Assembly (NCBI RefSeq): GCF_035593265.1
Contig: NZ_CP141614.1
Coordinates: 744,001 to 808,000, forward strand
DNA length: 64,000 nt
Reading direction: 5' to 3'
DNA from: Limnochorda sp. LNt
GTDB lineage: Bacteria; Bacillota; Limnochordia; Limnochordales; Geochordaceae
The notes under the pieces are model-generated. The model saw nothing but the letters and a program-made list of their open reading frames with translations. It was not told where the DNA came from and did not search any database. This document shows, piece by piece, positions 26,128 to 36,247 of this stretch (its first letter is position 1; each line of letters starts with the position of its first letter). The translations under genes and the position numbers were made by a program.

Positions 26128-26835
26128 TTGGAGGGAGTCGGCTCGGTGCTGGGCCTCGCCGGCCGTACCGTCTTCTTCTACATCGTGGTGCTCGTCGTCA
26201 TCCGCTTGATGGGCAAGCGTGAGATCGGCACGCTCTCCCCGTGGGACCTGGTGCTGACCATCATGCTGGCCGAGCTGGCCGCGCTGCCCATCGAGAATGC
26301 CAACGTCGGACTGCTCGCGGGCGCCGTGCCCATCCTGACCCTCCTGGTCACGCAGGTCGTGGTCTCGTGGCTCAGCCTCAAGAGCCTCGGCTTTCGCAAC
26401 CTCATCGCCGGCACCCCCAGCATCGTGGTCAAGGACGGGCGCATCATCGAGCCGGAGCTGAGGCGCCTGCGCTACGGCATCGACGACCTCATGGAGCAGC
26501 TGCGCCAGAAGAACGTGCCCAACATCCACGACGTGGAGGTGGCCGTGCTGGAGACCAACGGCAGCCTCAGCGTCATCCCCAAGTCACAGCGGCGGCCCGT
26601 CTACCCCTCCGACCTGGGCATCAGCACCGGCTACGAGGGATTGCCCATCCCCCTGGTCAACGACGGGCGCATCGACTACCGGGCGCTGTCGGCGGCGGGG
26701 CTGGACCTGACGTGGCTCAAGCAGGAGCTGGAGCGGCGGGGCATCCACGACCCCAAGGAGGTGCTCTACGCCTGCCTCGACTCGCAGGGCAACCTGTTCG
26801 TGCAGGAGCGGGAGAAACCAGGGGCGCCGGGGTGA
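26128..26835 (+). CDS. YetF/DUF421-family membrane protein
   Basis: A 235-residue protein of the YetF-like family. Three N-terminal membrane helices (GRTVFFYIVVLVVIRLMGKR, LVLTIMLAELAALPI, PILTLLVTQVVVSWLSL) are followed by the soluble YetF domain (GTPSIVVKDGRIIEPELRR, GIDDLMEQLRQKNVPNI, VAVLETNGSLSVI). RLMGKREIGTLSPWDLV is the family signature. TTG 26128 follows GGAGGGA; GTG 26146 with GAGGGAG upstream is an equal alternative. Its biochemical role is unknown; members are often sporulation- or stress-related in Firmicutes. It diverges from the metal ATPase and could share its operator region. Confidence 0.88.
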   Translation: MEGVGSVLGLAGRTVFFYIVVLVVIRLMGKREIGTLSPWDLVLTIMLAELAALPIENANVGLLAGAVPILTLLVTQVVVSWLSLKSLGFRNLIAGTPSIVVKDGRIIEPELRRLRYGIDDLMEQLRQKNVPNIHDVEVAVLETNGSLSVIPKSQRRPVYPSDLGISTGYEGLPIPLVNDGRIDYRALSAAGLDLTWLKQELERRGIHDPKEVLYACLDSQGNLFVQEREKPGAPG

Positions 26836-26895
26836 GACGCGACCCAGGCATTGCTCGATGGTCCGCCGCGGGGTATAATCAGGCCTGCGATCGGT

Positions 26896-26970
<75 letters not shown>

Positions 26971-26979
26971 TCTTCGTTT

Positions 26980-26997
26980 CGGCCGGCTTCCCGGCCG
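26980..26997 (+). terminator. GC hairpin after tRNA-Arg
   Basis: CGGCCGG-CTTC-CCGGCCG, a perfect 7-pair stem with a four-base loop, 10 bases beyond the tRNA-Arg 3' end. TTTC precedes it but no T run follows. The next 180 bases up to glpX hold no gene that could be supported. Confidence 0.5.
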
Positions 26998-27178
26998 GCG
27001 TGACCCCGGCTCCCCTCTCCCTGCGGATCGCACCGGTCCCCCTCGGATTTCACCAGGAGGTGCAACCGCATACGTATCGAAGAGGGGCTACCCGCGTTCG
27101 GCCGACCAGGCGCGGGCCGACGCAACCTGGCTGGACGGGCGGCCGGGACGAGGGCGATCGACAGGGAGGGGCCGGTGG

Positions 27179-28192
27179 ATGCAGGACCGCGAGCGCGAAG
27201 TGATGCTGGACTTCTTGCGGGTGACGGAGACCGCGGCGCTGCGAGCCGCGCCGTGGATGGGCAAGGGAGACAAGCAGGCAGCCGACGACGCGGCCGTCGA
27301 CGGCATGCGCGGCATGCTGGACCTGGTGCGGGTGCGGGGCACCGTCGTCATCGGCGAGGGCGAGAAGGACAAGGCCCCCATGCTCTACGTGGGGGAGGAG
27401 GTGGGCACCGGTGATGGCCCCGAGGTGGACATCGCCGTCGACCCGCTGGAGGGGACCCGGCTCGTGGCCAACGGGCTGCCCAACGCCCTCTCGGTGCTGG
27501 TGGCGGCCGAGCGCGGCAGCGTGCTGCCCGTGCCCTCCTTCTACATGCAGAAGATCGCGGTCGGCCCTCGAGCCGCCGGCCACATCGACATCAACGCGCC
27601 CGTGCGGGAGAACCTGCGGGTGGTGGCGGCCGTGCTGGGCAAGCGGGTGGCGGAGTTGACCGTCGTCATCCTGGACCGGCCTCGCCACGCCCGCCTCATC
27701 CAGGAGGTGAGGGAGCTCGGGGCCCGCATCAAGCTCATCTCGGATGGCGACGTGGCGGCCGGCATCGCCACGGCGCTGGAGGACACGGGCGTGGACCTGC
27801 TGCTGGGGATCGGGGGGGCCCCCGAGGGCGTCCTGACGGCGGCGGCGCTCAAGTGCCTGGGCGGCGAGATCCAGTGCAAGCTCTGGTTCGCCACTCCCGA
27901 GGAGGAGTCCAGGGCCGAGGCCGCCGGCTTCCAGCCCGGCAGGGTCTACACCCAAGACGACCTCATCCGCACCGACCGGGTCATCTTCGCGGCCACCGGG
28001 GTGACCGACGGCGACCTGCTCAAGGGGGTACGCTACGAGGGACGCACGGCCCGTACCCACTCGCTGCTGATGCGGGCCCACACCAAGACCGTGCGCCTCA
28101 TCGAGACCATCCACCACCTCGAGCACAAGACGCTGCGCTCGCGCCGGCGCAACGAGGAGGTCGCGGCCCGCGCCGCCGAGGAGGCATCCTAG
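27179..28192 (+). CDS. glpX: Fructose-1,6-bisphosphatase class II
   Basis: GlpX hydrolyses fructose-1,6-bisphosphate to fructose-6-phosphate in gluconeogenesis. The 337-residue protein carries the class II signatures: [17 protein letters not shown] near the start, [17 protein letters not shown] (about residue 58, metal-binding Glu), [13 protein letters not shown] (about residue 85, the Asp-Pro-Leu-Glu-Gly-Thr core) and [19 protein letters not shown] (about residue 203). ATG 27179 has AGGGAGGGG 7 bases upstream. The soluble cytosolic enzyme is followed by folD on the same strand, a common pairing of central-metabolism genes rather than a pathway link. Confidence 0.96.
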   Translation: MQDREREVMLDFLRVTETAALRAAPWMGKGDKQAADDAAVDGMRGMLDLVRVRGTVVIGEGEKDKAPMLYVGEEVGTGDGPEVDIAVDPLEGTRLVANGLPNALSVLVAAERGSVLPVPSFYMQKIAVGPRAAGHIDINAPVRENLRVVAAVLGKRVAELTVVILDRPRHARLIQEVRELGARIKLISDGDVAAGIATALEDTGVDLLLGIGGAPEGVLTAAALKCLGGEIQCKLWFATPEEESRAEAAGFQPGRVYTQDDLIRTDRVIFAATGVTDGDLLKGVRYEGRTARTHSLLMRAHTKTVRLIETIHHLEHKTLRSRRRNEEVAARAAEEAS

Positions 28193-28296
28193 CCGACGAC
28201 GAGAGGAGACGGCCCAGCCGTCCTCGAAGCCCCCTCGGGCCGCCCTCCACCCGTGGATGGGCGTCACGGCAGGCGGCCCGGGGGGAGGCGCGGAGC

Positions 28297-29172
28297 ATGG
28301 CGGACAGGGCACGGATCATCGACGGCAAGGCGCTGGCCGCGGCCGTGCGCCGGCAGGTGGCCCAGCGCGTCAGCCAGCTGCAGGAGCGGTATGGGACGGT
28401 GCCCGGCCTCTCGGTCATCCTGGTCGGCGACGACCCCGCCTCGGCCATCTACGTCCGCAACAAGCGGCGGGCCTGCGAGGAGCTGGGCATCCGCAGCCGG
28501 GTGCACCACCTGCCGGCCCAGACCCGGGCGTCGGAGCTGGCCGAGCTCATCGACCGGTGCAACGCCGACCCCCAGGTGCACGGCATCCTGCTCCAGTTGC
28601 CGCTACCGGCCCATCTGGAGGCGGACGACTTCCTGGCCCGGATCGATCCCCGCAAGGACGTCGACGGCTTCCATCCCGTCAACATGGGCCGGCTCCTGCA
28701 GGGGCGCCCGTACCTGGTGCCCTGCACGCCGGCCGGCATCCTGCACCTGATCGACGCCACCGGCGTCGAGCTGCAGGGCCGGCGGGCGGTGGTCATCGGG
28801 CGCAGCAACATCGTCGGCAAGCCGACGGCCCTGTTGCTGCTGGGCCGGCACGCCACCGTCACCGTCTGCCACTCCCGTACCCGCGACCTGGCCGGGGTCT
28901 GCCGGGAGGCCGACGTGCTGGTGGCCGCCGTGGGGCGCGCTCGCCTGGTGCGGGGCGACTGGATCAAGCCGGGTGCCGTCGTCATCGACGTCGGCATCAA
29001 CCGCCTGCCCGACGGGAGTCTGGCCGGCGACGTCGACTTCGACGCGGCCTCGCGCGTGGCCGGTCACGTCACACCGGTGCCGGGCGGGGTCGGGCCCATG
29101 ACCGTGGCCATGCTGATGGCCAACGCCGTGACGGCAGCGGAGCGGCTGCTGGAGGCCACGGACGGCGCCTGA
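28297..29172 (+). CDS. folD: Methylenetetrahydrofolate dehydrogenase/cyclohydrolase
   Basis: FolD interconverts 5,10-methylene-, 5,10-methenyl- and 10-formyl-tetrahydrofolate, supplying one-carbon units. The 291-residue protein shows [17 protein letters not shown] (about residue 50, with the catalytic Lys), [25 protein letters not shown] (about residue 120), the NADP-site [12 protein letters not shown] (about residue 168) and [15 protein letters not shown] near the end. ATG 28297 follows GGGGGGAGG. It is the bifunctional, cytosolic standard type, of normal length. It lies 104 bases after glpX and is probably co-transcribed with it. Confidence 0.97.
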   Translation: MADRARIIDGKALAAAVRRQVAQRVSQLQERYGTVPGLSVILVGDDPASAIYVRNKRRACEELGIRSRVHHLPAQTRASELAELIDRCNADPQVHGILLQLPLPAHLEADDFLARIDPRKDVDGFHPVNMGRLLQGRPYLVPCTPAGILHLIDATGVELQGRRAVVIGRSNIVGKPTALLLLGRHATVTVCHSRTRDLAGVCREADVLVAAVGRARLVRGDWIKPGAVVIDVGINRLPDGSLAGDVDFDAASRVAGHVTPVPGGVGPMTVAMLMANAVTAAERLLEATDGA

Positions 29173-29301
29173 TCCGGCCGCGACGGCCCTCGACGCCGGG
29201 ACAGGTCTAGCCGCGCGCCCGGGCGAGTAGAGTGGGTCCCGACGACGACATCGACGGGCGCGTCCTCGAGGCGCGCCGCCGGGCAGGGGGCCAGAGCGCC
29301 T

Positions 29302-29529
29302 GTGGGCACGGCGCTTCTCTACGGGGCCGCGGTGGGCGTGTTGCTGTTGTCCAACATCTGGATGCTACGTGAGCTCGAGGCGCTCAAACGGCAGCTGGAC
29401 GCCTACCAGCGCGAGGTGGCCTCGCTCGACGATCGCGTCTGCCAGCTGATGTACACCCTCGAGGCGAGCGAGGCCGACCGGCTGGCCCCTCGGACCTCCA
29501 CGCCTGCCCCCACCCCGAGCGGCCGCTGA
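29302..29529 (+). CDS. Small membrane protein with coiled coil
   Basis: A 75-residue product from GTG 29302. One N-terminal membrane helix (ALLYGAAVGVLLLSNIWM) is followed by a charged heptad-like helix (ELEALKRQLDAYQREVASL) and a Pro/Thr/Ser-rich tail. No family was recognised. Codon use is GC-rich at third positions like the neighbours, which supports a real gene. It may be the last gene of the glpX-folD group, 129 bases after folD. It resembles other single-pass, coiled-coil surface or division-associated proteins in layout only. Confidence 0.55.
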   Translation: MGTALLYGAAVGVLLLSNIWMLRELEALKRQLDAYQREVASLDDRVCQLMYTLEASEADRLAPRTSTPAPTPSGR

Positions 29530-29557
29530 CGGGGCCCTCGCCCCCCGATGCCGGGCG

Positions 29558-29908
29558 TCACCTGCCCTCCAGATGGGTCATGCGCCGCAGCCCCAGCACC
29601 ACCTGCTGCACGGCATCGGGCTCTCCGCTGAGGCTCACCTCGACACGGTTGGTCCGCAGCGCCCCGGTAAACTCCACCTCTTCGTGGAGGCGGGCGCGCC
29701 AGCCCTTGCCGGCCACCTCGGCCAGCACCCGGGGCCGAGCCGCGGCCAGTCCGCCACTGCCGGCGAGGGGCTCCTCATGGCCCGTCGTCAGCTCGCCCCC
29801 GAACTTCTCCAGGTAGCGCGCCACCATGCGCCACCCCACGCCCCTGAGCACCACCACGGGCGCATGGCGCTCGGCCTCGTCCTCGAACTCGACAGCTCCC
29901 CAGCGCAC
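29558..29908 (-). CDS. Unrecognised small soluble protein (116 aa)
   Basis: From GTG 29908 the product starts with RWGAVEFEDEAERHAPVVVL and continues with GVGWRMVARYLEKFGGEL, a central EVAGKGWRARLHEEVEFTG and a C-terminal VQQVVLGLRRMTHLEGR. The alternation of beta-like and helical segments and the GC-rich third positions suggest a compact alpha/beta protein. No signal peptide or membrane segment is visible and no family was recognised. It lies 86 bases downstream of livF on the same strand and could be the last gene of the Liv operon, though a functional link is not evident. Confidence 0.55.
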   Translation of the reverse strand: MRWGAVEFEDEAERHAPVVVLRGVGWRMVARYLEKFGGELTTGHEEPLAGSGGLAAARPRVLAEVAGKGWRARLHEEVEFTGALRTNRVEVSLSGEPDAVQQVVLGLRRMTHLEGR

Positions 29909-29994
29909 CGGCGGTACCGACCCCCCGCGCGACCGTGGGCGGATGTTCGGTGACCGGGTGCGAACTCCTCCCCCCGTCTCGGAGGAGGTGCGGC

Positions 29995-30743
<749 letters not shown>

Positions 30744-30747
<4 letters not shown>

Positions 30748-31523
30748 GCGGCTGGCTCCTCCCCCAGGTAGGCGGCGATCACCTTGGGATCCCGCTGGAT
30801 CTCTTCGGGTGTGCCCGTGGCGATGGCGACGCCGTGGTCCAGGACCGTGATGCGCTGGCAGATGCCCATCACCATCTGCATGTGGTGCTCGATGAGCAGG
30901 ATGGTCAGGCCGAAGCGCCTCCGTATCTCCAGGATGAAGGCCATCAGCTGTCGCATCTCCTCGGGGTTCATGCCGGCCGCTGGCTCGTCGAGCAAGAGCA
31001 GTCGTGGGCCCGTGGCCAGGGCCCGGGCGATCTCGAGCCGGCGCTGCTGGCCGTAGGGCAGGGAGCTGGCCGGTTCGCCGGCCAGGTGGGCCAGCCCGAC
31101 CGCCTCCAGCAGCGTATGGGCCCGCTCCCGCATGGCCCGCTCCTCCGCGCGGCGGGCCCGGCCGGGCACGAAGGCCGAGGCCAGCGAGGCCCGGCGACGC
31201 ACGTGCAGGCCCACCAAGACGTTGTCGAGGACCGTCAGGCCGCCGAAGAGGCGGATGTTTTGGAAGGTACGGGCGATGCCGAGCGCCGTGATGCGGTGGG
31301 GCGGCCACCCCTGGATGGGCTGCCCCTCGAAGAGGATGCGCCCCTCGCTCGGCACGTACTGGCCGGTGATCAGGTTGAAGACCGTGGTCTTGCCCGCTCC
31401 GTTGGGCCCGATGAGCCCCACCAGCTCGCCCTCGTGGATGACGAGGTCGAGGGCGTGCACCGCCACCAGGCCGCCGAAGCGAACCGTCAAGCGCTCCAGG
31501 GTCAGAAGAGGCTTCGTCGCCAC
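30744..31523 (-). CDS. livG: Branched-chain amino-acid ABC transporter ATPase LivG
   Basis: The second ATPase of the Liv system, 259 residues. It has Walker [18 protein letters not shown], the LivG-specific ALGIARTFQNIRLFGGLTV, signature SLPYGQQRRLEIARAL (YGQQ, normal for LivG), Walker B LLLLDEPAAGMNP and switch His in LLIEHHMQMVM. GTG 31523 follows AGGGGG. The start lies 2 bases from the livM stop and the end overlaps livF, so translation is coupled through the operon. It imports leucine/isoleucine/valine or related amino acids. Confidence 0.95.
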
Positions 31524-31524
31524 G

Positions 31525-32754
31525 TCACTGCCCCCTCGGCGGGCGCGCGGCCCCCGCCGCCCGCCCGGAGACCCGCGCCAGCCCGCGCGTCACCCCGCGG
31601 GCCACGCGCCAGGTGAGATGCCAGGCGCCGTCCCACGTGAACTCGCTGCGGCCGAAGAGCCCCCGTCGGTAGAAGAGCATGAGCAGCACCAGCAGCAAGG
31701 AGAAGGCCACCATGCGCATCCCGGGCACGCCGGGGATGAAGAGGGGCCCCAACCGCATCGGTGCCTCCACTGCCCGCAGCGCCTCCTGCAAGACGGCGTA
31801 CAGCACGGCGGTCACGGTGGCCCCGGTGGTGCTCCCCAGACCTCCCAGTACCACGATGATGAGGAGGTTGAAGGTCATCATGAAGGTGAACAGCGAGGGC
31901 GAGATGGTGGTGAGCAGGGCCGCCAGGAGCCCGCCGGCCACCCCCGCGAAGAAGGCGCTGACGACGAAGGCCAGGAGCTTGTGGGTGAAGACGTGGATCC
32001 CCATGGCCTCGGCCGCCACCTCGTCCTCCCGGATGGCCTTGAGCGCTCGGCCGTAGGTCGAGTTGACCAGATTCTGGACGACCCAGACGGTGAAGACGGC
32101 CGCGCCGCCCGTCCACCACAGGTTGGCGTACTCCGGGATGTCGCGGATGCCCAGGGGCCCGTTGGTGACCGAGATCAGGTTGTTGGCCAGCACGAAGATG
32201 ATCTCCCCGAAGCCGAAGGTGGCGATGGCCAGGTAGTCGCCTCGCAGCCGCAGGGAGGGGACCCCCACCAGCAGGCCGCCCACCGCGGCCGCCACCCCCG
32301 CCGCCACCAGCGAGACGAGGAAGCCCAGGGGCATGGCCAGCGCCGCCCCGGCACCTCCTGGGAGCAGGCGCGAGAGCCCCGCCGACAGGCTCTCCGGCAC
32401 CGAGAAGGCCGAAAGGGGCCAGACCAGCGGCTGCAGGAAGAAGACCTGGGCCTTGCGAGCCACGGGCAGCATCAACAGGGTCGTCAGGAAGCCCCCGATG
32501 GCCATGAAGCCGTTGGGTCCCAGCGAGAACTGGCCGGCCACCCCGTTGACGAGGTTGTAGCTGACGGCCGCCACGACGTAGATGAAGGCCAGGTTGGCGA
32601 TGCGCCGGTAGTACGGGCTGAAGCCCGGCTGCTCCATGTAGGCGATGGCACCCACGAGCAACGCCAGGGCGGCCAGGGTCAACAGCCGCTTGGTCCAGGG
32701 GGATAGGGGCGGCGCCTCGCGAACGGGCTCGATGGAAGCGGCTTTGGTCGTCAT
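31525..32754 (-). CDS. livM: Branched-chain amino-acid ABC permease LivM
   Basis: A 409-residue permease with about ten membrane helices. The family core NGVAGQFSLGPNGFMAIGGF (about residue 70) and the cytoplasmic loop STYGRALKAIREDEVAAEAMG (about residue 235), which contacts the ATPases, are visible. It is longer than average because of an N-terminal cytosolic stretch and an Arg/Ala-rich C-terminal tail of about 45 residues (VARGVTRGLARVSGRAA). No clear ribosome site precedes ATG 32754. It partners LivH, whose gene ends 6 bases upstream. Confidence 0.94.
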   Translation of the reverse strand: MTTKAASIEPVREAPPLSPWTKRLLTLAALALLVGAIAYMEQPGFSPYYRRIANLAFIYVVAAVSYNLVNGVAGQFSLGPNGFMAIGGFLTTLLMLPVARKAQVFFLQPLVWPLSAFSVPESLSAGLSRLLPGGAGAALAMPLGFLVSLVAAGVAAAVGGLLVGVPSLRLRGDYLAIATFGFGEIIFVLANNLISVTNGPLGIRDIPEYANLWWTGGAAVFTVWVVQNLVNSTYGRALKAIREDEVAAEAMGIHVFTHKLLAFVVSAFFAGVAGGLLAALLTTISPSLFTFMMTFNLLIIVVLGGLGSTTGATVTAVLYAVLQEALRAVEAPMRLGPLFIPGVPGMRMVAFSLLLVLLMLFYRRGLFGRSEFTWDGAWHLTWRVARGVTRGLARVSGRAAGAARPPRGQ

Positions 32755-32760
32755 GGGGGT

Positions 32761-33660
32761 CTACACTTTCTCCTTCATGGGCTCGCCCAGGATCCCGGTC
32801 GGCCGTACCAGCAGGAAGAAGACCAGCAAGGCGAAGACGAAGGCGTCACGGTAACCGGACAGGTGCGGCATCAGGCCCACCGTCATGATCTCGACGATGC
32901 CGATGACGAAGCCTCCGATCATGGCCCCTACCACGTTGCCGATGCCGCCGACCACTGCCGCCGTGAAGGCCTTCCATCCCGGGTAGATGCCCATCAGGGG
33001 GTTGACCTGGGGGAACTGGAAGGACCACATGATGCCACCGGCCGCCGCCAAAGCCGAGCCCAGCGCGAAGGTGTAGGAGATGACCCGATCGACGTCGACG
33101 CCCATCAGGCGGGTCGCCTCGATGTCACGCGACAGCGCTCGCATGGCCATGCCCGCCCGGGTGCGATAGACCAACACCAGCAGGGCACCCACCAGCAGCA
33201 GGGTCAGCACGGGTACCCAGACCGTCACGCCGGGCACCCGGAAGGGTCCGAGGGCGTACGAGCCGGCGAACGCCGGGGGCACCGGCATGCCCCGTGGACG
33301 CCCGCCGACCACCACCAGGCCCAGGTTCTCGATGAAGAAGGAGACCCCCACCGCGGTGATGAGGGCCGAGATGCGCGGCTCCTCTCGAAGGGGACGGTAG
33401 GCCGCGCGATCGATGGTCACGCCAACCAGGGCGGTCAGCAGCGCCGTCAGCGGCGCGCTGATCCACCAGGGGAGGTGGAAGACGCCCACGAGGAAGAAGG
33501 CCGTGTACGCGCCGATCATGAAGACGTCGCCGTGGGCGAAGTTGATGAGGCGCAGGATGCCGTAGACCATGGTGTAGCCGATGGCCAGCAGGCTGTACAG
33601 CCCGCCGAGGCTGATGCCGTTGAGGAGCTGCTGGACGATGACCTCGAGCGAAAGGTTCAC
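32761..33660 (-). CDS. livH: Branched-chain amino-acid ABC permease LivH
   Basis: A 299-residue permease with the LivH opening VIVQQLLNGISLGGLYSLLA, the INFAHGDVFMIGAY motif (about residue 37) and the coupling loop RAGMAMRALSRDIEATRLMG (about residue 165). VVGGIGNVVGAMIGGFVIG near the C-terminus is also family-typical. It starts at GTG 33660 after GAGAGGCGAGG. About eight membrane helices are visible. A strong hairpin separates it from livK upstream, so it is probably expressed below the level of the binding protein. Confidence 0.95.
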   Translation of the reverse strand: MNLSLEVIVQQLLNGISLGGLYSLLAIGYTMVYGILRLINFAHGDVFMIGAYTAFFLVGVFHLPWWISAPLTALLTALVGVTIDRAAYRPLREEPRISALITAVGVSFFIENLGLVVVGGRPRGMPVPPAFAGSYALGPFRVPGVTVWVPVLTLLLVGALLVLVYRTRAGMAMRALSRDIEATRLMGVDVDRVISYTFALGSALAAAGGIMWSFQFPQVNPLMGIYPGWKAFTAAVVGGIGNVVGAMIGGFVIGIVEIMTVGLMPHLSGYRDAFVFALLVFFLLVRPTGILGEPMKEKV

Positions 33661-33688
33661 CGCTGCCGCCTCGCCTCTCGATGAACGG

Positions 33689-33721
33689 GGCGACCGGGCC
33701 GGGCCCCGCCGCCCGGTCGCC
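33689..33721 (-). terminator. Intercistronic hairpin between livK and livH
   Basis: A perfect 11-pair stem, GGCGACCGGGC against GCCCGGTCGCC, with an 11-base GC-rich loop. It lies 43 bases after the livK stop and 29 bases before the livH start, on the same transcript. No T tract follows, so it probably works as a partial terminator or 3' stabiliser that favours the binding protein over the membrane parts. Confidence 0.6.
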
Positions 33722-33763
33722 TCTCCCTGGCCGTCGAATGGGTGAAGCCGGTCGTCGGGCGCG

Positions 33764-34888
33764 TCACGGATTGACCGTGGCGAGGTACTCCCACTGCCCG
33801 TTGACCAGCTTGCGGATGACGACGGGCTTGATGGCGTCCCCGTTTTGAATCGTCACGGTGCCCGTCGTCACCTCGAGGTCGCGGGTCTGTTGCATCGCGG
33901 CGGCGATGGCCTCCGGATCCGTGGAGCCGGCCCGCCGGATGGCGTCGAGGACGATGAGCACCGAGTCGGCCGCCAGCGCGCCGAAGGCGTTGGGCTCCTT
34001 GCCCGTCACCCGCCGGAAGGTCTCGACGTACTGCTGCGCCAGCGGGTTGGAGAAGGCCTGCACGTGGTAGAAGCCGGTGTGCATCAGGCCCTCTACGGCC
34101 GCGCCCCCGATCTGCACCAGCTCCGGAGCGTCGGCTCCGTCGCCGGCCAGGATCGGCACGTCGAGGCCCAGCCGGCGCGCCTGGACAGCGGCCAGCGCGA
34201 TCTCCGCGTAGTAGTTGGGCATGTACAACAGCTCGGGGTTGGCCGCGCGGATGGCCGTCAGCTGGGCGCTGAAGTCCTGATCGCCCGTCTTGAGGTACTG
34301 GGTGGCCACCACCTGACCGCCCAGCCGGGTGAACTCACGGGCGAAGAAGTTGGCGAGCCCGACCGCGTAGTCCTGGGCCACGTCCACCAGCAGGGCGGCC
34401 CGGCGGACGCCCAGGTTGTCGTAGGCGAAGCGCGCGGCGATCTGGCCCTGGAACGGATCGATGAAGCAAGCCCGGAAGACGAAGCTGCGCCCCTGCGTCG
34501 TGAGCGGATTGGTGGTGGACGGGCCGATGATGGGCACGCGCGCCTGCTCGGCGATGGGGCCCGCCGCCAGCATGGAGCCCGAGATCATGGGGCCGATGAT
34601 GGCCACGACCCGGTCTCGCTGGATGAGCCGCTGGGCAGCATTGGCGCTCTCGACCCGGTCCGACTTGTTGTCCACCAGGACAAACTCCACCGGCCGCCCG
34701 AGGGCCTCCAGCTTCATCATCTGCTGAAGCACCTGGATGCCCTCGTAGCCCTGCTGGCCGTAAGCGGCCACCCCGCCCGTCATCTCCAGGTTGAGGCCGA
34801 TGCGGATGGGCTCGGCCGCGCCGGCCACCGCCGTGGCGGCCACGAGCAACGAGCCAGCCAACAGCAGCGAGGCGATCTTGCGGTTCAT
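33764..34888 (-). CDS. livK: Branched-chain amino-acid ABC substrate-binding protein
   Basis: A 374-residue periplasmic-type binding protein (Peripla_BP_6). The signal peptide is NRKIASLLLAGSLLVAATAV, with cleavage near AGAAE; no lipobox Cys is visible, so anchoring is unclear in a Gram-positive-type cell. IRIGLNLEMTGGVAAYGQQG begins the mature domain, followed by ELVLVDNKSDR-like (VEFVLVDNKSDRVESANAA), AIIGPMISGSMLAAGP and IGPSTTNPLT, the ligand-contact loops. It is the first gene of the liv operon. The 217 bases upstream, shared with the divergent exported protein, presumably hold both promoters. Confidence 0.93.
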   Translation of the reverse strand: MNRKIASLLLAGSLLVAATAVAGAAEPIRIGLNLEMTGGVAAYGQQGYEGIQVLQQMMKLEALGRPVEFVLVDNKSDRVESANAAQRLIQRDRVVAIIGPMISGSMLAAGPIAEQARVPIIGPSTTNPLTTQGRSFVFRACFIDPFQGQIAARFAYDNLGVRRAALLVDVAQDYAVGLANFFAREFTRLGGQVVATQYLKTGDQDFSAQLTAIRAANPELLYMPNYYAEIALAAVQARRLGLDVPILAGDGADAPELVQIGGAAVEGLMHTGFYHVQAFSNPLAQQYVETFRRVTGKEPNAFGALAADSVLIVLDAIRRAGSTDPEAIAAAMQQTRDLEVTTGTVTIQNGDAIKPVVIRKLVNGQWEYLATVNP

Positions 34889-35105
34889 GGCGTGCTCTCG
34901 ATGCCCCCATTCCCTCCACTGCGTCTGGGGCCCGGGACTTGCGACCAGGGTGTTGGCAGGCTTATACGCCGTATCGCGGCGATCTCCTGGGACGACATCC
35001 CCAGACCTGTCGGGAGGGGAAAGCCGCCCCCGCTCCTAAATCCTCCTGCGTCGGGTCGCCGACCCAGGGTTGGCGACGATCTGGGAGAGGAGACGACGGC
35101 CATCG

Positions 35106-36215
35106 ATGCGCGGGCTCATCCGGCGCCCCCGGGTGGCAGGGCTGGCGGCCCTGATCGCGACGACGATGGCATGCATCGCGCCCGGCGCCGCCCGGGCGGG
35201 CGCGACCGCGCCCGGCGGTGCCGAACTGTCGACGCAGGGCGTCGTCACGCTGCTGGCGCGCCGGCACGAGTGGATCTGGCGACTCTCCCCCGACGCCCTG
35301 CAGGTGCGGGAGGCGCGCTCGCCCGACGGGTCGGCCCGGCTCGTCTGGGTGTCGGCGCCGACGGAGCAGGAGTCGACGCCCCCGCGCCATGCGTTTGGCC
35401 TGTTGCGACGCCAGTCCACGGGCGAGCGGGACGTCTTCGTGGACCTGACCGGCCTGGTCGACACCGGCTATCCCAGCTACACCGTGATGCCGGTCGACGC
35501 CCTGCCCGGAGGGCCGGTCCTCTTCACGGTGGCGGCGCCCTCCGATGGGGACCGGCCGCAGGCCGCGCTCTACCTCTTCGACCCGAGCCGGGCCGGCGGC
35601 GAGGCCGGTAGCGTACGGGTGCTGGCGGCCACGGGCGATCTCATCACCATGGACCGGGAGAGCGGCGGCAGCCTGCGGGTCCAGGTGGGTGTCTACGACT
35701 TCGGCGAGCGGGTGCCGGCCGTCTTCGTCGTCTCCGACTCGGCTCGCCTGGATCCCGTGGGCCGCCCCGCTCGTGCCGTGGCGGTCACCACGTACCGGTG
35801 GGATCCGCAACGCGGGGCCTTCGCCGTCGAGGCCTCGCCGCCGGAGCTGACCCCCTTCGGGGTGGCGGAGGCCTTCGTCGCGGCGGTGCGGCGGGGCGAC
35901 ATGCAGCAGGCGCTGGGGTTGACCACGGCCGAGTGGCGACGCGTCATGGGGGTCGAGACGCCCGAGCGCCTCCGAGCTTACCTGCAGGCCACCCGGCCGC
36001 ACCTGCTGATGTCGCCGGGCCCCTTCCGGTTCTTGGGAGGCTCCACCGGCCGGGAGGCGGCCTCCATCCTCTTCGCGGATCCCGACGGGCGCATCTATCG
36101 CATCCGGCTGCGCCTGGTCAGGGGACAGGCACCCGAGCTGCTGGTGATGCAGGGCACGCTGACGGCGGAGCTGCGTGGCCCGTGGCAGGTCGACGGGCTG
36201 GACGGCGGCAGCTAG
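35106..36215 (+). CDS. Exported protein of unknown function (370 aa frame)
   Basis: A secreted 369-residue protein: basic start MRGLIRRPR, a hydrophobic signal (VAGLAALIATTMACIAPGA) and cleavage near ARAGA. The mature part is beta-rich with Val/Arg/Asp strands, and the last third contains a helical unit FGVAEAFVAAVRRGDMQQAL followed by a strand-rich end, a layout seen in NTF2-like add-on domains. No family was recognised. ATG 35106 lies 15 bases after GGAG; TTG 35070 is an alternative. The next exported gene begins 32 bases downstream, so the two probably act together at the cell surface. Confidence 0.75.
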   Translation: MRGLIRRPRVAGLAALIATTMACIAPGAARAGATAPGGAELSTQGVVTLLARRHEWIWRLSPDALQVREARSPDGSARLVWVSAPTEQESTPPRHAFGLLRRQSTGERDVFVDLTGLVDTGYPSYTVMPVDALPGGPVLFTVAAPSDGDRPQAALYLFDPSRAGGEAGSVRVLAATGDLITMDRESGGSLRVQVGVYDFGERVPAVFVVSDSARLDPVGRPARAVAVTTYRWDPQRGAFAVEASPPELTPFGVAEAFVAAVRRGDMQQALGLTTAEWRRVMGVETPERLRAYLQATRPHLLMSPGPFRFLGGSTGREAASILFADPDGRIYRIRLRLVRGQAPELLVMQGTLTAELRGPWQVDGLDGGS

Positions 36216-36247
36216 CCGCGCGGCGTGCAGGCCGGAAGGGGCGGGCG

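Noticed and set aside
34960-34990. TATAAG on the minus strand as livK promoter
   Set aside because: A -10-like hexamer is present, but no -35 hexamer is found at the right distance.
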